Origin: PRS1 sp965250265
Lineage (GTDB): Bacteria; Bacteroidota; Bacteroidia; Flavobacteriales; Flavobacteriaceae
Assembly (NCBI GenBank): GCA_965250265.1
Contig: CBDFNO010000012.1
Span: 372,001 to 436,000, forward strand
Length of the DNA: 64,000 nucleotides
Direction: 5' to 3'
The notes under the pieces are model-generated. The model made no database searches. It had not been told where the DNA came from and saw nothing but the letters and a program-made list of their open reading frames with translations. The number at the start of each line of letters is the position of its first letter. Position 1 is the first letter of the stretch. Below are positions 27,095 to 37,050 of the stretch, one piece after another. The translations under genes and the position numbers were made by a program.

Positions 27095-29281
27095 CTATTC
27101 ATCTGTTATAAAATCTAAATCAAGCACATTAAAATTATTTGCTGCTTTTACCAATAAGGTAGAACCTATAGTTTCAAACAGGTCATTCGTTTTAAGCACA
27201 AATTCGGCTTGTTTTTCAATTTTAAAATTTGGTATGCCAATGATAGTTAAGTTTGTTGAAGCTGATTGCTCTTTAACCAAATCATAAAAAGGTTTTTGCT
27301 CAACAGCATTATTGATAATTTTAATTTCAACCTTCACGCGTAAATCTTCTACAAGTGAGGATATTTTAGCATTAATAATTTCAATATTTACATTGTTGTT
27401 ATTTACAAATAATACACGAATACTAGTATTTTTCCAATTAGAAGATTCTAAAATAAAACGTGCAATATTAAGCATCATTTCAGCATTTTTGCTATCGGTT
27501 TCTCGCCACCAGAAATCAACTGTTGCAAAATCACCAAATTTATCTTTTCTATCAAAATCTAAATACAATAAATTATAATCTAAATGCAGCAAAGTTTCTG
27601 TCATCTTTGCATAATCTTCTGAATTCTCTAAACCTTTAGGCCAACCCATCATTATAGTATTAGGTTCAACACCCGAAAATCCAAAAATAGAGGCAATGTT
27701 TGTAATGCCTGAATAGATATTTTTAACCTTAATCTGTCTTGCAAATATTCCGAGTTCTTTATACGAACTATCACTTATTATTTGTTCTGTTTTTTTAAGA
27801 GGCTGCTCATAATCTTTATCTACTATTAATTTAAAATTTGTAACTATTCCTGTTTTGCCAGAAATGGTTTTACTTAATTGTAATAAGTATATTTGATGTT
27901 CACTTGCTCCACTAAACAGAATGATATTTGGATTCCAGATAGAAAATTCATCAGCTTTAGTAGCTTCAATTTCTTTCAAGCCTCTTTTTACTACTTTTTT
28001 CCAAACACTTTGCCACACATCAATAGACTGTATTTCTACCTGTTTTTTCTTTAGCCAAAAATACAATAGACCAACCATTGCAAATGCTCCAAACATTGCC
28101 ATCATATCAAGCTTAAACATGACTGCAAAACACGCAAAAAATCCAAGTAAACCAATCCAACGCTTTATTTTAAAAGTTGGTTGAAAATCAGGATTAGCCC
28201 AACTTTCTAAAAAATAAGAAATATTAATAAACCCATAAGCTGTGAGATAAAACATGGATACTATACGAGCAATAACATCTAGCTCACCAATTAAAATACC
28301 AGCTTCAGCTATTACAAACACAAGAAATAAGGCATTAATAGGCTCATTATTTATACCTTTCCCTTTTTCAAATATTTTTGGTGTAACCTTATCTATAGAC
28401 ATTGCTTGTAAAATTCTTGGACCTCCAAGAATTCCTCCTAAAGCAGATGATAAAGTAGCTCCCCAAATTCCTGCAACCACAGCAGGAGCAAATAGAGCCA
28501 TTTTCATTAAAATATTATAATCTGTTTTTAAAGTTTCAGAATCAATATTATAAGCAATAAAAACGGCTAGAGTAATATAGACTATTAGTCCAACACCAAT
28601 AGCTAACAGTGTTCCAGTAGGAATAGATTTTTTTGGATCTTTTAAATCACCACTCATAGCAATTCCTGCTGTAAAACCAGTAACAGCCGGGAAAAATACA
28701 GCAAACACAACTTCTAAAGATACAGAACTTTCGGTTGAGAATAGATGTACAGTTTCAGGAGCAAATTCTGTTGTTCCAAAAAAGATTGATACCAATGAAA
28801 TAATAATTGCTGCCAGAATAAAAAATTGAGCTTTAAGTGCTACAGTCGTACTTATTAACGCTAGAGTTGTAAGTGATATTAATGCAATAGTTCCTGTGAT
28901 TCTAAAGGCATTTACAGACATGTCAAAGCCAAAATAGCCATTAAAACTTTCAGCAAAACCAATTAAATATAAAGCAATAGAAAACGCAGTACCTACATAT
29001 AACGCTATTCCAATCGAGCCACCAATAGGAATTCCCATGCTTCTAGATAGTACATAATAAATACCACCAGCGCCAATTTTTTTATCTGTAGCAACCGAAG
29101 AAACGCTTAAACCTGTTGAAACTGCAATAACATGAGCAATAATAATAATAACAATGGCACCAATTAAGCCAGCATTACCAACAACCCAACCTAATCGCAT
29201 ATATAGTATAACACCTAAAATGGTCAAAATTGAAGGTGTAAATACACCAGCAAATGTCCCAAATTTCTTTTGTTCAGACAT
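27095..29281 (-). CDS. SLC12-type (Na-K-Cl cotransporter-like) permease
   Basis: The 728-residue protein begins FGTFAGVFTPSILTILGVI, typical of cation-chloride cotransporter relatives in the APC superfamily. Twelve membrane segments cover residues 15-420. The cytosolic C-terminal ~300 residues resemble the SLC12 regulatory domain, with IILFSGASEHQ and FGFSGVEPNTIMMGWP. Transport of chloride with sodium or potassium, or of amino acids, is possible; the ion choice cannot be read safely. It is monocistronic, with its own promoter region beyond 29281. Confidence 0.88.
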   Translation of the reverse strand: MSEQKKFGTFAGVFTPSILTILGVILYMRLGWVVGNAGLIGAIVIIIIAHVIAVSTGLSVSSVATDKKIGAGGIYYVLSRSMGIPIGGSIGIALYVGTAFSIALYLIGFAESFNGYFGFDMSVNAFRITGTIALISLTTLALISTTVALKAQFFILAAIIISLVSIFFGTTEFAPETVHLFSTESSVSLEVVFAVFFPAVTGFTAGIAMSGDLKDPKKSIPTGTLLAIGVGLIVYITLAVFIAYNIDSETLKTDYNILMKMALFAPAVVAGIWGATLSSALGGILGGPRILQAMSIDKVTPKIFEKGKGINNEPINALFLVFVIAEAGILIGELDVIARIVSMFYLTAYGFINISYFLESWANPDFQPTFKIKRWIGLLGFFACFAVMFKLDMMAMFGAFAMVGLLYFWLKKKQVEIQSIDVWQSVWKKVVKRGLKEIEATKADEFSIWNPNIILFSGASEHQIYLLQLSKTISGKTGIVTNFKLIVDKDYEQPLKKTEQIISDSSYKELGIFARQIKVKNIYSGITNIASIFGFSGVEPNTIMMGWPKGLENSEDYAKMTETLLHLDYNLLYLDFDRKDKFGDFATVDFWWRETDSKNAEMMLNIARFILESSNWKNTSIRVLFVNNNNVNIEIINAKISSLVEDLRVKVEIKIINNAVEQKPFYDLVKEQSASTNLTIIGIPNFKIEKQAEFVLKTNDLFETIGSTLLVKAANNFNVLDLDFITDE

Positions 29282-29678
29282 TATTAAGATTTGTATGTTG
29301 AATGTTAGTAAACAGAAAGTGAATATAACTAATCTTTTTAATATATACTCATTGTGTGGAAAGTTGCCTTGTTTTCAATGTTACTCAATAACCAGTTTTT
29401 GCCCAATTCTTATAATTGAATTTCTTTTAATATCATTGGTTTTACAGATAGAGGCAATAGTTTCTCTAGTGAATTACAAACATAGGATCTAAACATAGCT
29501 TTGGGTAAGTTTTTATACATTAGGTTTTTTCTTAACGTAGCTCTTTGCATTTTTCTTGCAATGTTAATGACATGCGAAGCATACATGAACTCCTCTAAAA
29601 CAATAGAAACCTTGCGAATAAACACGCTTTTTACGAAGCGACGATAGGAGCGAAGTGGGAATGTGTGTGGAATGACTT
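29282..29678. other. intergenic region with dispersed repeat
   Basis: These 397 bases hold the promoter side of the SLC12 gene and the first copy of the dispersed repeat near its end. A 71-codon minus-strand frame overlaps the repeat and is not convincing as a gene. Confidence 0.5.
29611..29674 (+). repeat. dispersed repeat copy 1
   Basis: It carries CTTGCGAATAAACAC, then CGAAGCGACGATAGGAGCGA, then ATGTGTGTGGAATG. The first block recurs in copy 2, the middle block in copies 7 and 8, and the last block in nearly all. Confidence 0.7.
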
Positions 29679-31385
29679 CTATTCCTTAAATCCATTTATT
29701 ATATAACTTTTTAGCTTAATTTCTAAAAAAGTAGAATCTGTGCCTTTTTTAAGAAACCTCCAGAATTGTGATTCCCTTTTGTTCCAATCATAATAAATAA
29801 GTTCATTTTGTGTGTTTGGTAAAAGCTTAATAGATGGAATGTTAAATCTTTCGTTTGGAGCTGTACCAATCAGTTTTTGATTTTTCCAGGTGAATCCAAA
29901 GTACTTTGTTCCTTTACTCGTATTAATCGAAATATAAGTTCTATAAATACTATTTCCTAAATAATTTGTATGATGTATTTTATATGAATATTCATCCAAC
30001 TCGGTAAATGCATTCCATTCATCAATATATTCTTTTAAATAAATTAAATCGTCATTAGGTAACACATTTTCAAAAGCATTTTCTTGGTTTTTTGTAAGTG
30101 TAGCCAGTAAATTATAAGTTAGACTATTTAATAACAACATTTCTTCGTAATGTCCAATGTTACCATTTTGTATAAGCAAAGCCTTTTGTCCATAAGCTTT
30201 AGCCGTTACTATTTTATCACTTACTGTGGTTATCATAAAATATGATGTTGAATCAATTGTATATTTCCCTTTAAAGCTTTTTAACTTATAATCTATAGAC
30301 TTAATTTTTGGTATTCTTATAGAGTCATATTTTGCAAGACTTATGATATCGTTTGAAATAACTTCAGTTATATTGGAAATAGTTCCATCATTAGAAAATA
30401 TAGCAATAGATTTATCGCTTTTTGGATAATAGCGTAATTCAGAGGAATATCCTTTGAAACTTCCAGTATGAAATATTATTTTTTTTTGTATTTCTGGAAA
30501 CTCTCGAATATACCAGCCATAACCGTACCCAAAATTGTCACTTATTTTCGTTTGAATTGTAAATAATTTTGATTTACTCTTTTCTGATAATATGTTTCCA
30601 TTATATAAACTAGAAATCCACTTATCTAAATCAGAAGCAGTACTCAATATATCGCCACCACCTATACGAAGCCAACTTTTAGGATAATCTAAATAGGATT
30701 TAGAACCTTGCTCATTAATAAAGTGTTGGGCAATTTTCATACTATTATTTTTCTTGATTGTATAACCAAAAAAAGTTTTTTGCATCTTCATTGGTATTAA
30801 AAATTCATCCCGAATATAATCTTGATACGTTTTTCTTGAAGTCATCTCAATTATTGCCGCAAGGAGAATATAATTGGCATTGTTATAATTAAATTTATTT
30901 TTAGATGAATGAAGCTTTGAATCTAATATGCCTTCAATGGCTTCTTGCTTTGACATAATTTTCCAATCATTGGTTTTGTTATTCCAACCAAATGATTTAA
31001 TGCCAGAAGTATGTGATAATAATTGGTGTATCGTAATTTTCTTTTTATCAGAAGGACAATTTTTAAAAAATTTATAGATAGAATCCGTGACTTTAAGTTT
31101 ATTTTGTTCTTCAAGCTTTATAATTGCTGCTGCAGTGAAAGATTTTGATATTGAAGCAATATAAAATAGCGTTTCAGAATCATTATTTAAGTTTAATGAA
31201 CTAAACCCTTTGCCTTCATTTAGCAAAATAGTGTCCCCTTTTCTGAAAAATACAGTACCAGAAAATCCAAATTTTTCTGCTCTAGAAAGATAATTTTCAA
31301 AAATTGTTTGGGTTTTAGCTGTTTCATATTTACTACAACTTAAAACTATTAATATAAAAATTAACAATATTGTTTTTAACTTCAT
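29679..31385 (-). CDS. serine hydrolase (beta-lactamase superfamily) lipoprotein
   Basis: A 568-residue lipoprotein (lipobox VLSC) with the catalytic pair in ASISKSFTA (SISK) and a YxN motif in NYNNANY. A C-terminal beta-rich domain of about 200 residues follows the catalytic part. The ATG at 31385 is chosen because a clean lipoprotein signal begins there, 19 codons inside the longest frame. The gene is divergent from an Lrp-type regulator, with a 10-bp perfect inverted repeat between the two promoters, so that regulator is the likely controller. Confidence 0.87.
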   Translation of the reverse strand: MKLKTILLIFILIVLSCSKYETAKTQTIFENYLSRAEKFGFSGTVFFRKGDTILLNEGKGFSSLNLNNDSETLFYIASISKSFTAAAIIKLEEQNKLKVTDSIYKFFKNCPSDKKKITIHQLLSHTSGIKSFGWNNKTNDWKIMSKQEAIEGILDSKLHSSKNKFNYNNANYILLAAIIEMTSRKTYQDYIRDEFLIPMKMQKTFFGYTIKKNNSMKIAQHFINEQGSKSYLDYPKSWLRIGGGDILSTASDLDKWISSLYNGNILSEKSKSKLFTIQTKISDNFGYGYGWYIREFPEIQKKIIFHTGSFKGYSSELRYYPKSDKSIAIFSNDGTISNITEVISNDIISLAKYDSIRIPKIKSIDYKLKSFKGKYTIDSTSYFMITTVSDKIVTAKAYGQKALLIQNGNIGHYEEMLLLNSLTYNLLATLTKNQENAFENVLPNDDLIYLKEYIDEWNAFTELDEYSYKIHHTNYLGNSIYRTYISINTSKGTKYFGFTWKNQKLIGTAPNERFNIPSIKLLPNTQNELIYYDWNKRESQFWRFLKKGTDSTFLEIKLKSYIINGFKE

Positions 31386-31420
31386 TATGTAAATTATGCT
31401 ATTTATTATATATATTATAG

Positions 31421-31460
31421 CAAATATAACTATTATATGCATTAAAATTGGTTATATTTG
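31421..31460. promoter_or_regulatory. twin -7 elements in a 10-bp inverted repeat
   Basis: CAAATATAAC (31421-31430) and GTTATATTTG (31451-31460) are perfect inverted copies 20 bases apart. Each reads TATATTTG outward, a good TAnnTTTG -7 element for the genes on both sides. The symmetry also suits an Lrp-type operator. Confidence 0.6.
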
Positions 31461-31473
31461 TTAAAATAGATTT

Positions 31474-31926
31474 ATGGATATCAAAAACAAGGAAATCTTA
31501 AAATTACTTCAAAGCAATGGTAAAATTGCATATTCTGAAATTGGAAAAAAGATAGGTTTATCTATTACAGCAGTTAAAGAAAGGATAAAAAAAATGTACT
31601 CTGAAAAAATATTAATAAACAATGTACATTTAATAAATCCAGAATCTTTAGGACTTGATATTTGCGCTTTTGTTTTAGTATTAATGTCTGTTCCAGCTCA
31701 AGAAATAAACTTTACTAAACAAATAAATAGTGTTGATGAAGTGCAAGAATGTCATTGTATTACTGGCGAATATTCGTATTTGCTAAAAATAAGAGTAAGA
31801 AATACGAAAGCCCTTGAAGAGTTAATTGCTAAAAAAATTAAGGCAGCTAACGGCGTTGTAAAGACAAATACCATTATTACCTTGACCACCTCAAAAGAAA
31901 TAACTCAATTAAAAATTGAATTATAA
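31474..31926 (+). CDS. Lrp/AsnC-family regulator
   Basis: A 150-residue regulator with an N-terminal winged HTH (ILKLLQSNGKIAYSEIGKK, then GLSITAVKERIKKM) and a C-terminal RAM domain of alpha-beta type, with CHCITGEYSYLLKIRV. Length and order match the Lrp/AsnC family. Members usually sense an amino acid and bind as octamers. It is divergent from the serine hydrolase gene, separated by the symmetric element described above. Confidence 0.9.
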   Translation: MDIKNKEILKLLQSNGKIAYSEIGKKIGLSITAVKERIKKMYSEKILINNVHLINPESLGLDICAFVLVLMSVPAQEINFTKQINSVDEVQECHCITGEYSYLLKIRVRNTKALEELIAKKIKAANGVVKTNTIITLTTSKEITQLKIEL

Positions 31927-32074
31927 AAAAGTATAGAAAAATGTCTAATTTTTAGTAGTCTGAATGTCTTTAATACAAAACGAAATGTCTAATAATAAAG
32001 TCGAATTAGTATGCAATCAAAATTAATTCTACAAAATGAAGAACAACACAATATTAATCTAAAATAGAAATATT

Positions 32075-32600
32075 ATGAAAACAATAAGACTTATTGTGCT
32101 GTTTTTGATAACTATTTCCTTATCAATTAAATCTCATTCACAAACAAAACACACTGAAAATACATTAAAATTAATTTCAACAAAAAACCAACAAAAAACT
32201 ACCATAGAATCTTTAAAATGGTTATCAGGTTCTTGGTCAGGTATTGGCTTTGGTGCACAATGCGAAGAAGTAAGGAATTTGCCCAAAGCTAATTCTATGA
32301 TGGGTATGTTTCAATTGATTAAGAATGAGAAAATATTGATTTATGAATTTATCCAAATTGTTGAAGAAAACGGAAGCTTAGTATTAAAATTAAAACATTT
32401 TAATGCAGATTTTTCAGGCTGGGAAGAAAAAGACAAAACTGTAGATTTTCCTTTAATAAAAATTGAAAGAACAACAGCTTGGTTTGTGATGGCTTGACTT
32501 ACAAAAGACAAGGAAACGAGTTAAAATCCTCTGGGTGGCGATTAAGCAAAAGGATGGTGAAATAGAGGAAGAAGAACTTACTTTTAAATTAAACGATTAG
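32075..32600 (+). pseudogene. frameshifted DUF6265-like secreted protein
   Basis: A signal peptide ending HSQTK is followed by WLSGSWSGIGFG, typical of the DUF6265 group of small beta-barrel proteins. The first frame stops at 32497 after AWFVMA. The next frame gives GLTYKRQGNELK, and a third gives LWVAIKQKDGEIEEEELTF and the stop at 32600. Two lesions explain this: a shift at about 32484-32488, and one missing A in the run at 32523-32526. Function is unknown and the gene is probably dead. Confidence 0.75.
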
Positions 32601-32802
32601 GTTTTGTGCAAAATCTGGTTCATCTCCTAATACGGTATATTAAGATATCAAACACTTACAGGCAATTAACCTTGTCCTTAACATTAATTTGTATTTTTAA
32701 GCAATTCAAAGTTTGAGCTTTTTAATTGAAAAATATTTCAATAATAAAAATGATAAGCAAACGTAAAAATATAAATACTATCATCAACGCCATGTAATAA
32801 TT

Positions 32803-33900
32803 ATGGACTATATTTTTCTCATAATTACTGCTCAAGGTTTTTTCTTAAGCTTTTTAATTTTTTTTAAAAAACCCAATCGACAGGCAAATATTTTTCTTAG
32901 CACTTTAATTTTTGTCTTTTCATTGATTTTTCTTTTTTGGTTTGGTATTAGACAAGGTTTTTTTATTAAACACATCCGTTTTAATTTTATGTATATGCCT
33001 TTTCCCTATTTAATTGGGCCCTTGTTTTTGTTTTATACAAAAAGTATGTTACGAAAATTTAAAACCAAAGATTTTTTACATCTAATTCCTTTTATTTTAA
33101 TCATAATCTATTTATTACCCTATTATATTTTGACTGATGATCAAAAATTAGCTGTTGCTAAAGAAAGAAGTTTGAAACAAATTCTTTGGAATTATGAAAA
33201 TGTAAGATTTACTTTTTATTATCTTGATAAAGTATCCTTTTTGGTTTATAGCTTACTTGGATATTTATTTTTTAAAAGACAAAAAACTAAACCAGTTTTT
33301 CAAAAAATATCTTTTTTTACGCGTAAGCGATTACGTTTAACAATTATATTTTTTTGCGTTTTTGCATTTATCAATGTATTTAATTTTATTTTACTGAGAT
33401 ATTTGAAAATTACATTATTTTATTATTATTTATTTTCAATTATAATAAGTTTGTTATTTTATTTAATAGGTTATTTAGCTGTTAGTACAGAGGATATAGT
33501 TGAAAATTTAGAAAGAAAATCGTTTAAAAAATATATGCGATCTAGTCTTAATCAAAATGACAAGTCAGCAATAATAGAAAAGCTTATAAACTATATTGAA
33601 AGTGAAAAACCTTATCTTAGAGGAGAATATAAGCTTAAAAATTTGTCAGATGAAATAAAGATTCCTAGTCATCATATTTCTGAAGTTTTGAATATATATA
33701 ATAAAAAAAGCTTTTCTGAACTTATAAATAGTTATCGAGTTATAGAAGCTAAAAAGTTGTTATTGGATAAAAAGTATAGCAATATTAAAATTTCTTCAAT
33801 AGGCTTTGACGTAGGTTTTAATTCGCAAACTACATTCTATTTTTGGTTTAAAAAAACTACAGGTATTTCACCTTTTAAATTTCAAAAAAAGTATCTATAG
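32803..33900 (+). CDS. AraC-family regulator with multi-pass N-terminus
   Basis: The first ~230 residues hold about seven hydrophobic membrane segments. The C-terminal ~110 residues form an AraC-type DNA-binding domain with two HTH motifs, including FSELINSYRVIEAKKLLLD and then IGFDVGFNSQTTFYFWFKK, read in two parts, followed by TGISPFKFQK. This architecture is common in Bacteroidota and implies a signal sensed in the membrane. It lies before the serine hydrolase/M28 peptidase group at 34-38 kb, which may be its target. Confidence 0.9.
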   Translation: MDYIFLIITAQGFFLSFLIFFKKPNRQANIFLSTLIFVFSLIFLFWFGIRQGFFIKHIRFNFMYMPFPYLIGPLFLFYTKSMLRKFKTKDFLHLIPFILIIIYLLPYYILTDDQKLAVAKERSLKQILWNYENVRFTFYYLDKVSFLVYSLLGYLFFKRQKTKPVFQKISFFTRKRLRLTIIFFCVFAFINVFNFILLRYLKITLFYYYLFSIIISLLFYLIGYLAVSTEDIVENLERKSFKKYMRSSLNQNDKSAIIEKLINYIESEKPYLRGEYKLKNLSDEIKIPSHHISEVLNIYNKKSFSELINSYRVIEAKKLLLDKKYSNIKISSIGFDVGFNSQTTFYFWFKKTTGISPFKFQKKYL

Positions 33901-34386
33901 TTTAAATAATTATGAAAACAATTAGACTTATGGACTTGCAACAAAAAAATGAACATGATTATCATCTAACCCTATTTCTATAAAAAATAAATCGTAGCAA
34001 CATTCTATCTCTGTGCATACCTTCACTAAACTAATACCAACTTGCTCTTTTAAAATTGAATGCCTATATTTTTATTGGGCAAACCAAATGATACAACAAC
34101 AAACTCTTGTTGTGCCTCTTGTAAATGTTTACACGCATAATTCGAAAGTACGCTTTCTCAAAACGTTGTGAAAACCTCTGGCTTTCAAACTTTCCTGTTT
34201 TACCCCAAAGCAAACTGCGAGGAATTCTTTAGAATAAAGGGTGGAAACAGTCTCTTAAATAAAATAGACAACTAAAGCCTAAAGTGTTTGAGATAATTAT
34301 TCCGAACATGTATAATTAAAAATAACTGTAACATTTGTAAACTTGAGATCTCTTTGTTGTGTTATTAACCCATTAAATAAATAAAA
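33901..34386. other. intergenic region with transposase remnant
   Basis: The stretch starts with a 20-base near copy (19 of 20) of the DUF6265-like gene's first codons (33912-33931), then an IS200-like remnant on the minus strand, then ~300 bases without a recognisable gene before the serine hydrolase. Confidence 0.5.
33928..34065 (-). pseudogene. IS200/IS605-family transposase remnant
   Basis: On the minus strand a 45-codon frame reads KEQVGISLVKVC and then FIEIGLDDNHVHFFV before a stop. The HVH is the HUH metal-binding motif of IS200-type TnpA, and the context EIG-x-D-x-x-HVHF is characteristic. The N-terminus before KYRH and the part with the catalytic tyrosine are missing, so this is a fossil of an insertion sequence. 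Confidence 0.65.
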
Positions 34387-35721
34387 ATGAGAAAAAAAAC
34401 TAACCGTATTATTTTGACCAATGTAATTTTAGCAATGACAGTATTTTCTTGTCAAAACAAGCCACAAATCGAAGATAACAGAACGGACAATATTGGAAAA
34501 CTTGTCGATGAATATTTAGAACCTTTAATTAAGAATGATTTATTTAATGGTGTTATATTGATTGCAAAAGAAGGAAAAATCGTTTTGAATAAAGCTTATG
34601 GTTATGCCAATTATGAGCATCAAGTGAGAAATACACCTGAAACAAAATTTAGAATCGCATCTCTTTCAAAGCCTTTTACAAAATTGGCAATTATTCAATT
34701 GTTAGAAAAAAACGCTTTAAATTTAGATGACGTATTATCAAAATTTATACCCAATTATCCACAAGGAGATATTATAACTATACAACATCTTTTAGATCAT
34801 TCGTCTGGTATTCCACATCTTAATGATTTTGATGGATATGATGAATTTGCAAAAGAGCAATATTCAGTAAAACAGGTCATTGATCTTTTTAAAAATGAAC
34901 TCTTAGAATATGAACCTGGAACAAAAAAAACGTATTCAAATTCTGGTTATGCGTTGTTGGTTTATATTATTGAAAAAACTTCAGGTTTAAGTTATGAAAA
35001 TTATCTTGACAGAAATATTTTTCAACCAGCGGGAATGAAAAATTCTGGAGACGATTCTGGAAAACATATTGTATCAGGATTAGCAAAAGGATATATGATG
35101 AATCTTGAAAATAAGGGGCTACAGTTACCTTTATATTACAATCCATCTACAAAAATAGGCGGAGGTTCTTTATATTCTACAACCGAAGATTTGTTTTTAT
35201 TCAGCAAAGCATATAAAGAAGGTAGGCTAAGTAAAAGCACCGAACCTTTGTACGATCAAGGAACTTTTGGAAAATCACCAGGATATAATTCAATGATATG
35301 GGGATTAGATAAGGTTGATATTGTTCTTCTAAGTAATAATTATAGCACACCAATTAAATCAATGTTTTTTAGTTTATCAAATATGGTACGTGATAAAGAA
35401 TATAAAATTGTTGAAATTGAAGAAGATATAACGATTAAAATAGATAATTTAAGTGAATATGAAGGGGATTATAAAATTGGGAATGATATTGAAACCATTG
35501 AATTAGTAAATAATGTTTTGATAGAATATGAAAATGGTTATAAATGGCAAGGCTATAGAATTATTCCTTTAGGCAAAGATAAATTTTATGACACTTTTTA
35601 TATGGAAAAACTCACTTTCACAAGGGATGAAAAAGGGGTTGTAAATGGCTTTGAATGGGAAAGCGGTGATAAAACTATTTTAGTTAACAAAAAAGCTTTT
35701 GAAATTAAAAAATCTAATTAA
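34387..35721 (+). CDS. serine hydrolase (beta-lactamase superfamily) lipoprotein
   Basis: A 444-residue lipoprotein (lipobox VFSC). The SxxK motif is in RIASLSKPFTK and the YxN motif in KKTYSNSGY. HSSGIPHL, the usual block after the nucleophile helix, is present. A C-terminal beta-domain of ~100 residues (TIKIDNLSEYEGDY onward) follows. It overlaps the longest frame of the next gene and is probably co-transcribed with the M28 peptidase and another serine hydrolase, suggesting a peptide- or cell-wall-fragment-processing set in the envelope. Confidence 0.88.
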   Translation: MRKKTNRIILTNVILAMTVFSCQNKPQIEDNRTDNIGKLVDEYLEPLIKNDLFNGVILIAKEGKIVLNKAYGYANYEHQVRNTPETKFRIASLSKPFTKLAIIQLLEKNALNLDDVLSKFIPNYPQGDIITIQHLLDHSSGIPHLNDFDGYDEFAKEQYSVKQVIDLFKNELLEYEPGTKKTYSNSGYALLVYIIEKTSGLSYENYLDRNIFQPAGMKNSGDDSGKHIVSGLAKGYMMNLENKGLQLPLYYNPSTKIGGGSLYSTTEDLFLFSKAYKEGRLSKSTEPLYDQGTFGKSPGYNSMIWGLDKVDIVLLSNNYSTPIKSMFFSLSNMVRDKEYKIVEIEEDITIKIDNLSEYEGDYKIGNDIETIELVNNVLIEYENGYKWQGYRIIPLGKDKFYDTFYMEKLTFTRDEKGVVNGFEWESGDKTILVNKKAFEIKKSN

Positions 35722-35734
35722 TAAAACTCGATTT

Positions 35735-37045
35735 ATGAAAAATTCAATAAAATACATTCTACTCGTTATAATATTATTCTCTTGTTCAAAAAAAATTCAA
35801 TTAGCCAAAGACATAACTTCTAATATTTCTACCAAAGAATTAAAAAACCATGTTTATAAATTGGCAGATGATAAATTCGAAGGTCGCGGTGCTGGTTATA
35901 AAGGTGAAAAAGCAGCCGCAAACTATATAGCAAACAATTTTAAAACCATTGGTTTGTTAACTCATAAAGCAAATCAAAAGAATAACAACCCTTATTTTCA
36001 AAAATTTAATTTTCATACCATAGATTCAAAACCTTGGGAAATTTTAGAATCACAAAATGTAATAGGTGTTCTTAAGGGAACTACTTTCCCTGACGAATAT
36101 ATTGTTGTAGGTGGACATTATGATGGCCAAGGAATGGAAGGGCAAGCTATTTTAGGACGTAATTTTGCTGAAGGAATTGTAACAGATTCAATTGCTGCTT
36201 CTAAAGATATGATTTGGAATAGTGCTGTTGATAATGCCGTGAGTATTTCAGCAATTATAGAAATGGCTCGTGTTTTAAAAAGTAGTAATATAAAATTGAA
36301 ACGGTCTATAATATTTACCACATTCAGTGCAGAAGAATCTGGACTGGACGGATCAACCTATTTTGTAAATAATCCCCCCGTACCCTTAAGACAAATTAAA
36401 GCAATGGTTAATCTAGAAAAGATAATAGGCGACCCAGATGCAGAGTTTTTATATGTTTCGTATGGCACAAATCCAATATTTGAAAATTTAAGGAATAAAA
36501 TAGATAGTTTACAAGAAATTAAAATGACACCTTTTTACCCTGGAATGATAGCCAATAGCGATCATTACGCATTTGCACAACGAAAAATTCCTGCAATTAC
36601 AATTGGTACAGGTAGTTCTATAAATATACATACCCCTTTAGACCATGCCGAGAGGCTAAATTATGAGTTGCTAAATAAAAGAACAAAGTACATATTGCAT
36701 TATTTAATAAGCCTAGCAAATGCTGAATCTTCATTTGAGTTTAGCGGAGATTTATCAGGATTAATGGGTGTTTCTGGTGGGCCAGCAACAAAATCTGAAA
36801 AGAAACAAAAAGGGTTTGATGGAAATGTTGCGTTTAAAATTACAACTGTAGTAAAAGATTCACAAGGATATGATGCAGGACTATTAGCTGGAGATTTAAT
36901 TATCGCAATTGATAATAACCCCATCAAGTTTCAAAAATTTTATCAGGGATTAGAAGATGTTATTGGTGAAACTGAAAAAGAAAGAGTAACCTTAAAAATA
37001 CTAAAAGAAAACAAAAAAATTGAAATCGATATTTATTTAAAATAG
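35735..37045 (+). CDS. M28-family metallopeptidase with PDZ domain
   Basis: The start at 35735 gives a lipoprotein signal (lipobox LFSC), 12 codons inside the longest frame. The M28 zinc ligands and catalytic acids are visible in GGHYDGQG, SAVDNAVS, SAEESG and NSDHYAF. The C-terminal ~80 residues (GYDAGLLAGDLIIAIDNNPI) form a PDZ domain. Such proteins are periplasmic or surface aminopeptidases. It lies between two serine hydrolase genes with short gaps. Confidence 0.88.
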   Translation: MKNSIKYILLVIILFSCSKKIQLAKDITSNISTKELKNHVYKLADDKFEGRGAGYKGEKAAANYIANNFKTIGLLTHKANQKNNNPYFQKFNFHTIDSKPWEILESQNVIGVLKGTTFPDEYIVVGGHYDGQGMEGQAILGRNFAEGIVTDSIAASKDMIWNSAVDNAVSISAIIEMARVLKSSNIKLKRSIIFTTFSAEESGLDGSTYFVNNPPVPLRQIKAMVNLEKIIGDPDAEFLYVSYGTNPIFENLRNKIDSLQEIKMTPFYPGMIANSDHYAFAQRKIPAITIGTGSSINIHTPLDHAERLNYELLNKRTKYILHYLISLANAESSFEFSGDLSGLMGVSGGPATKSEKKQKGFDGNVAFKITTVVKDSQGYDAGLLAGDLIIAIDNNPIKFQKFYQGLEDVIGETEKERVTLKILKENKKIEIDIYLK

Positions 37046-37050
37046 TATTA

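Noticed and set aside
29410..29625. 71-codon minus-strand ORF before the SLC12 gene
   Set aside because: It overlaps dispersed repeat copy 1 and shows no recognisable motif or start signal, so coding is unlikely.
33901..33931. A second DUF6265-like gene starting at 33912
   Set aside because: Only the first ~20 bases resemble the gene at 32075; the following sequence belongs to the transposase remnant on the other strand.
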